Assembly (NCBI GenBank): GCA_025800215.1
Contig: JAOXSC010000138.1
Span: forward strand, 24,023-88,022
Origin: Marinibacterium sp.
GTDB lineage: Bacteria > Pseudomonadota > Alphaproteobacteria > Rhodobacterales > Rhodobacteraceae
DNA: 64,000 nt
Reading direction: 5' to 3'
Shown: in pieces, positions 62,741 to 64,000 of the stretch
How positions within the stretch are numbered: the first letter of the stretch is position 1
How the letters are laid out: each line of letters opens with the position of its first letter
The notes under the pieces: model-generated
Told to the model about the DNA's origin: nothing
The model's input: only the letters and a program-made list of their open reading frames with translations
Database searches by the model: none
Position numbers and translations under genes: made by a program

Positions 62741-63834
62741 TCCGCAGCCTCCTGCACCTGGGTGGCCACTGTGTCTTCGGCCTCGCGCCGCAATTTGCGG
62801 ACCAGTTCCAGTTCGGACTGGAAATCCACGTAATGCGGCAGCTTGATATGTTCCAGAAACCCCGTCGCCTGGATGTTGTCGGAATGGGACAGGATGAATT
62901 CTTCGTCCTGGGCGGCAGCGCCCAGATCGTCTTCGCCCAGCTCTTTCCAGCGCAGCGCGCGGTCCACCAGTGCCATGGCGATGGCCTTGCGTTCGGATTG
63001 GCCAAAGACCAGACCGTAGCCTCGGGTGAATTGCGGCGGCTGCGTTTTTGATCCGGTGAACTGGTTCACCGTTTCACATTCGGTCAGCTCGATTTCGCCA
63101 ATGTCGATGGCAAAGCCCAGCTCGGGGATCTCAAGCGCCACATCCACCTTGCCGATGCGCAACTCGCCCACAAAGGCGTGGTTGCGGGCGTATCCGCGCT
63201 GCGTGGAATAGGCCATGCCCAGGATGAACCCTTCGTCGCCACGGGTCAGCGATTGCAGGCGCACCGCGCGACCCGCCGGATAGGACATGGGCGTGCGGGT
63301 GATGTCCACCGGGTCGGCATCGCTGAGCGGTTCGTCCTGCAACAGACCTTCATCGCGCAGAAAGCTGGCGATATGCGGGGTGGGTTCGGCGCGCGGCGGC
63401 GCCGCCGGGGCATCGGGCACATCGCCATCGGCGGCCAGTTTGAAATCAAGCAACCGGTGCGTATAGTCGAAGGTCGGCCCCAGAACCTGCCCACCGGGCG
63501 CATCCTTGAACGTGGCCGAAATGCGCCGGTCACAGGCCATGTCGGCGGTCTGCACCGGCGCGGAATAGCCAAAGCGCGGCAGCGTCGTGCGATAGGCGCG
63601 CATCAGAAAGATCGCCTCGATCAGATCACCGCGCGACTGCTTGATGGCAAGTGCGGCCAGATCGGGATCATAGAGCGACCCTTCCGCCATCACCCGGTTC
63701 ACCGCCAGCGTCAGCTGCTCGCGGATCTGGGCAAGGGACAGCTCGGCCACATCCCTGTCGCCGCGACGTTCCTCGGCCAGCCAGGCATGGGCATTGTCGA
63801 TGGCGCGTTCACCACCCTTGACGGCAACATACAT
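62737..63834 (-). CDS. phnI: Alpha-D-ribose 1-methylphosphonate 5-triphosphate synthase subunit PhnI
   Basis: PhnI is the catalytic nucleosidase-type subunit that, with G, H and L, makes ribose 1-methylphosphonate 5-triphosphate from ATP and the phosphonate. The 365-residue product starts MYVAVKGGERAIDNAHAWLA (1-20) and has RVMAEGSLYDPDLAALAIKQ (about 47-66), LMRAYRTTLPR and a C-terminal HIKLPHYVDFQSELELVRKL. It overlaps phnH upstream (TGATG) and phnJ downstream. Confidence 0.95.
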   Translation of the reverse strand: MYVAVKGGERAIDNAHAWLAEERRGDRDVAELSLAQIREQLTLAVNRVMAEGSLYDPDLAALAIKQSRGDLIEAIFLMRAYRTTLPRFGYSAPVQTADMACDRRISATFKDAPGGQVLGPTFDYTHRLLDFKLAADGDVPDAPAAPPRAEPTPHIASFLRDEGLLQDEPLSDADPVDITRTPMSYPAGRAVRLQSLTRGDEGFILGMAYSTQRGYARNHAFVGELRIGKVDVALEIPELGFAIDIGEIELTECETVNQFTGSKTQPPQFTRGYGLVFGQSERKAIAMALVDRALRWKELGEDDLGAAAQDEEFILSHSDNIQATGFLEHIKLPHYVDFQSELELVRKLRREAEDTVATQVQEAAE

Positions 63835-64000
63835 CAGTTCATCCCTCCGGCGTCCTTGACACGGGTCGTGCGCGGCAGGGCTGCGGCCTCGACCCCCGAG
63901 GTGAAGAAGAAATCCAGCCCGCAGGGAAACAGCGTGGCATTGGCCTGAAACTGGTGCGCCTCAGGCAGGGACAGCGCCGCCTCGGTCCGGATGCCCGGAC
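63834..64000 (-). CDS. phnH: C-P lyase subunit PhnH (3' part, runs off the window)
   Basis: The last 54 codons of phnH are present, in frame and ending in a TGA (63834-63836) that shares its A with the phnI ATG. They encode PGIRTEAALSLPEAHQFQAN and FPCGLDFFFTSGVEAAALPR, the conserved C-terminal segment with the FPxGxDxFF block. PhnH is the structural partner of PhnG and PhnI in the C-P lyase core. phnG and any phnF regulator should lie beyond the right edge. Confidence 0.9.
   Translation of the reverse strand, partial: PGIRTEAALSLPEAHQFQANATLFPCGLDFFFTSGVEAAALPRTTRVKDAGGMN

Overview
The window is high-GC, densely packed alphaproteobacterial DNA and reads as a chromosome segment of a Rhodobacterales (Rhodobacteraceae/Roseobacter-type) species. 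The reasons are the gene content and order: an aerobic cob operon led by a DUF1636 gene, an aglEFGAK alpha-glucoside operon, a phn C-P lyase operon with DUF1045, and very frequent 4-nt ATGA gene overlaps. I cannot name the genus. No tRNA, rRNA, CRISPR array, IS element, integrase or attachment site was recognised.

Layout. 1-342: 5' part of an L-threonine aldolase gene. 582-5626: complete urease operon ureD-A-(small ORF)-B-C-E-F-G. 5700-12516: envelope/lipid A region, with an ArnT-like transferase converging on a block (lptF, GT2 synthase, LABN membrane protein, GT39/83-like transferase, tandem-PAP2 phosphatase) that probably makes a polyprenyl-phosphate sugar and uses it to modify lipid A. 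12850-14562: a periplasmic cytochrome c and a PQQ-type sugar dehydrogenase. 14629-15086: a secreted-protein gene broken by a 14-bp tandem duplication. 15227-29480: a cobalamin riboswitch followed by fourteen aerobic B12 genes (DUF1636, cobW, N, G, H, I, J, K, L, E, M, B, A, F). cobK is inverted and shares start-codon bases with cobL.

29512-38441: alpha-glucoside uptake and hydrolysis (aglE, F, G, A, K) divergent from a LacI-type regulator and a GH1 beta-glucosidase, with two candidate palindromic operators between them. 38442-38624: a repeat- and hairpin-rich intergenic stretch. 38625-40591: creatininase-like amidohydrolase, NAD(P)H oxidoreductase and a small methyltransferase. 40828-46734: an Opp/Dpp-type ABC importer with a fused double ATPase. 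46802-50192: an amino-acid-type binding protein and a large MscS-like channel. 50455-56967: a fully ATGA-coupled cassette of four glycosyltransferases, a histidine phosphatase and a NodB-like deacetylase, followed by a methyltransferase paralogous to the one at 40106. 57001-64000: C-P lyase genes phnM, DUF1045, phnN, phnL, a CorA-type transporter, phnK, phnJ, phnI and the 3' end of phnH.

Together the genes describe a heterotroph equipped for urea nitrogen, phosphonate phosphorus, alpha-glucosides and peptides or oligosaccharides, with de novo aerobic B12 synthesis. Points most worth a second look are the duplication-broken gene, the cobK/cobL shared start, the small ORF inside the urease operon, the possible AUC start of ureD, the two-domain PAP2 protein, the glycosyltransferase cassette, CorA inside the phn operon, and the 2H-phosphoesterase signature of DUF1045.
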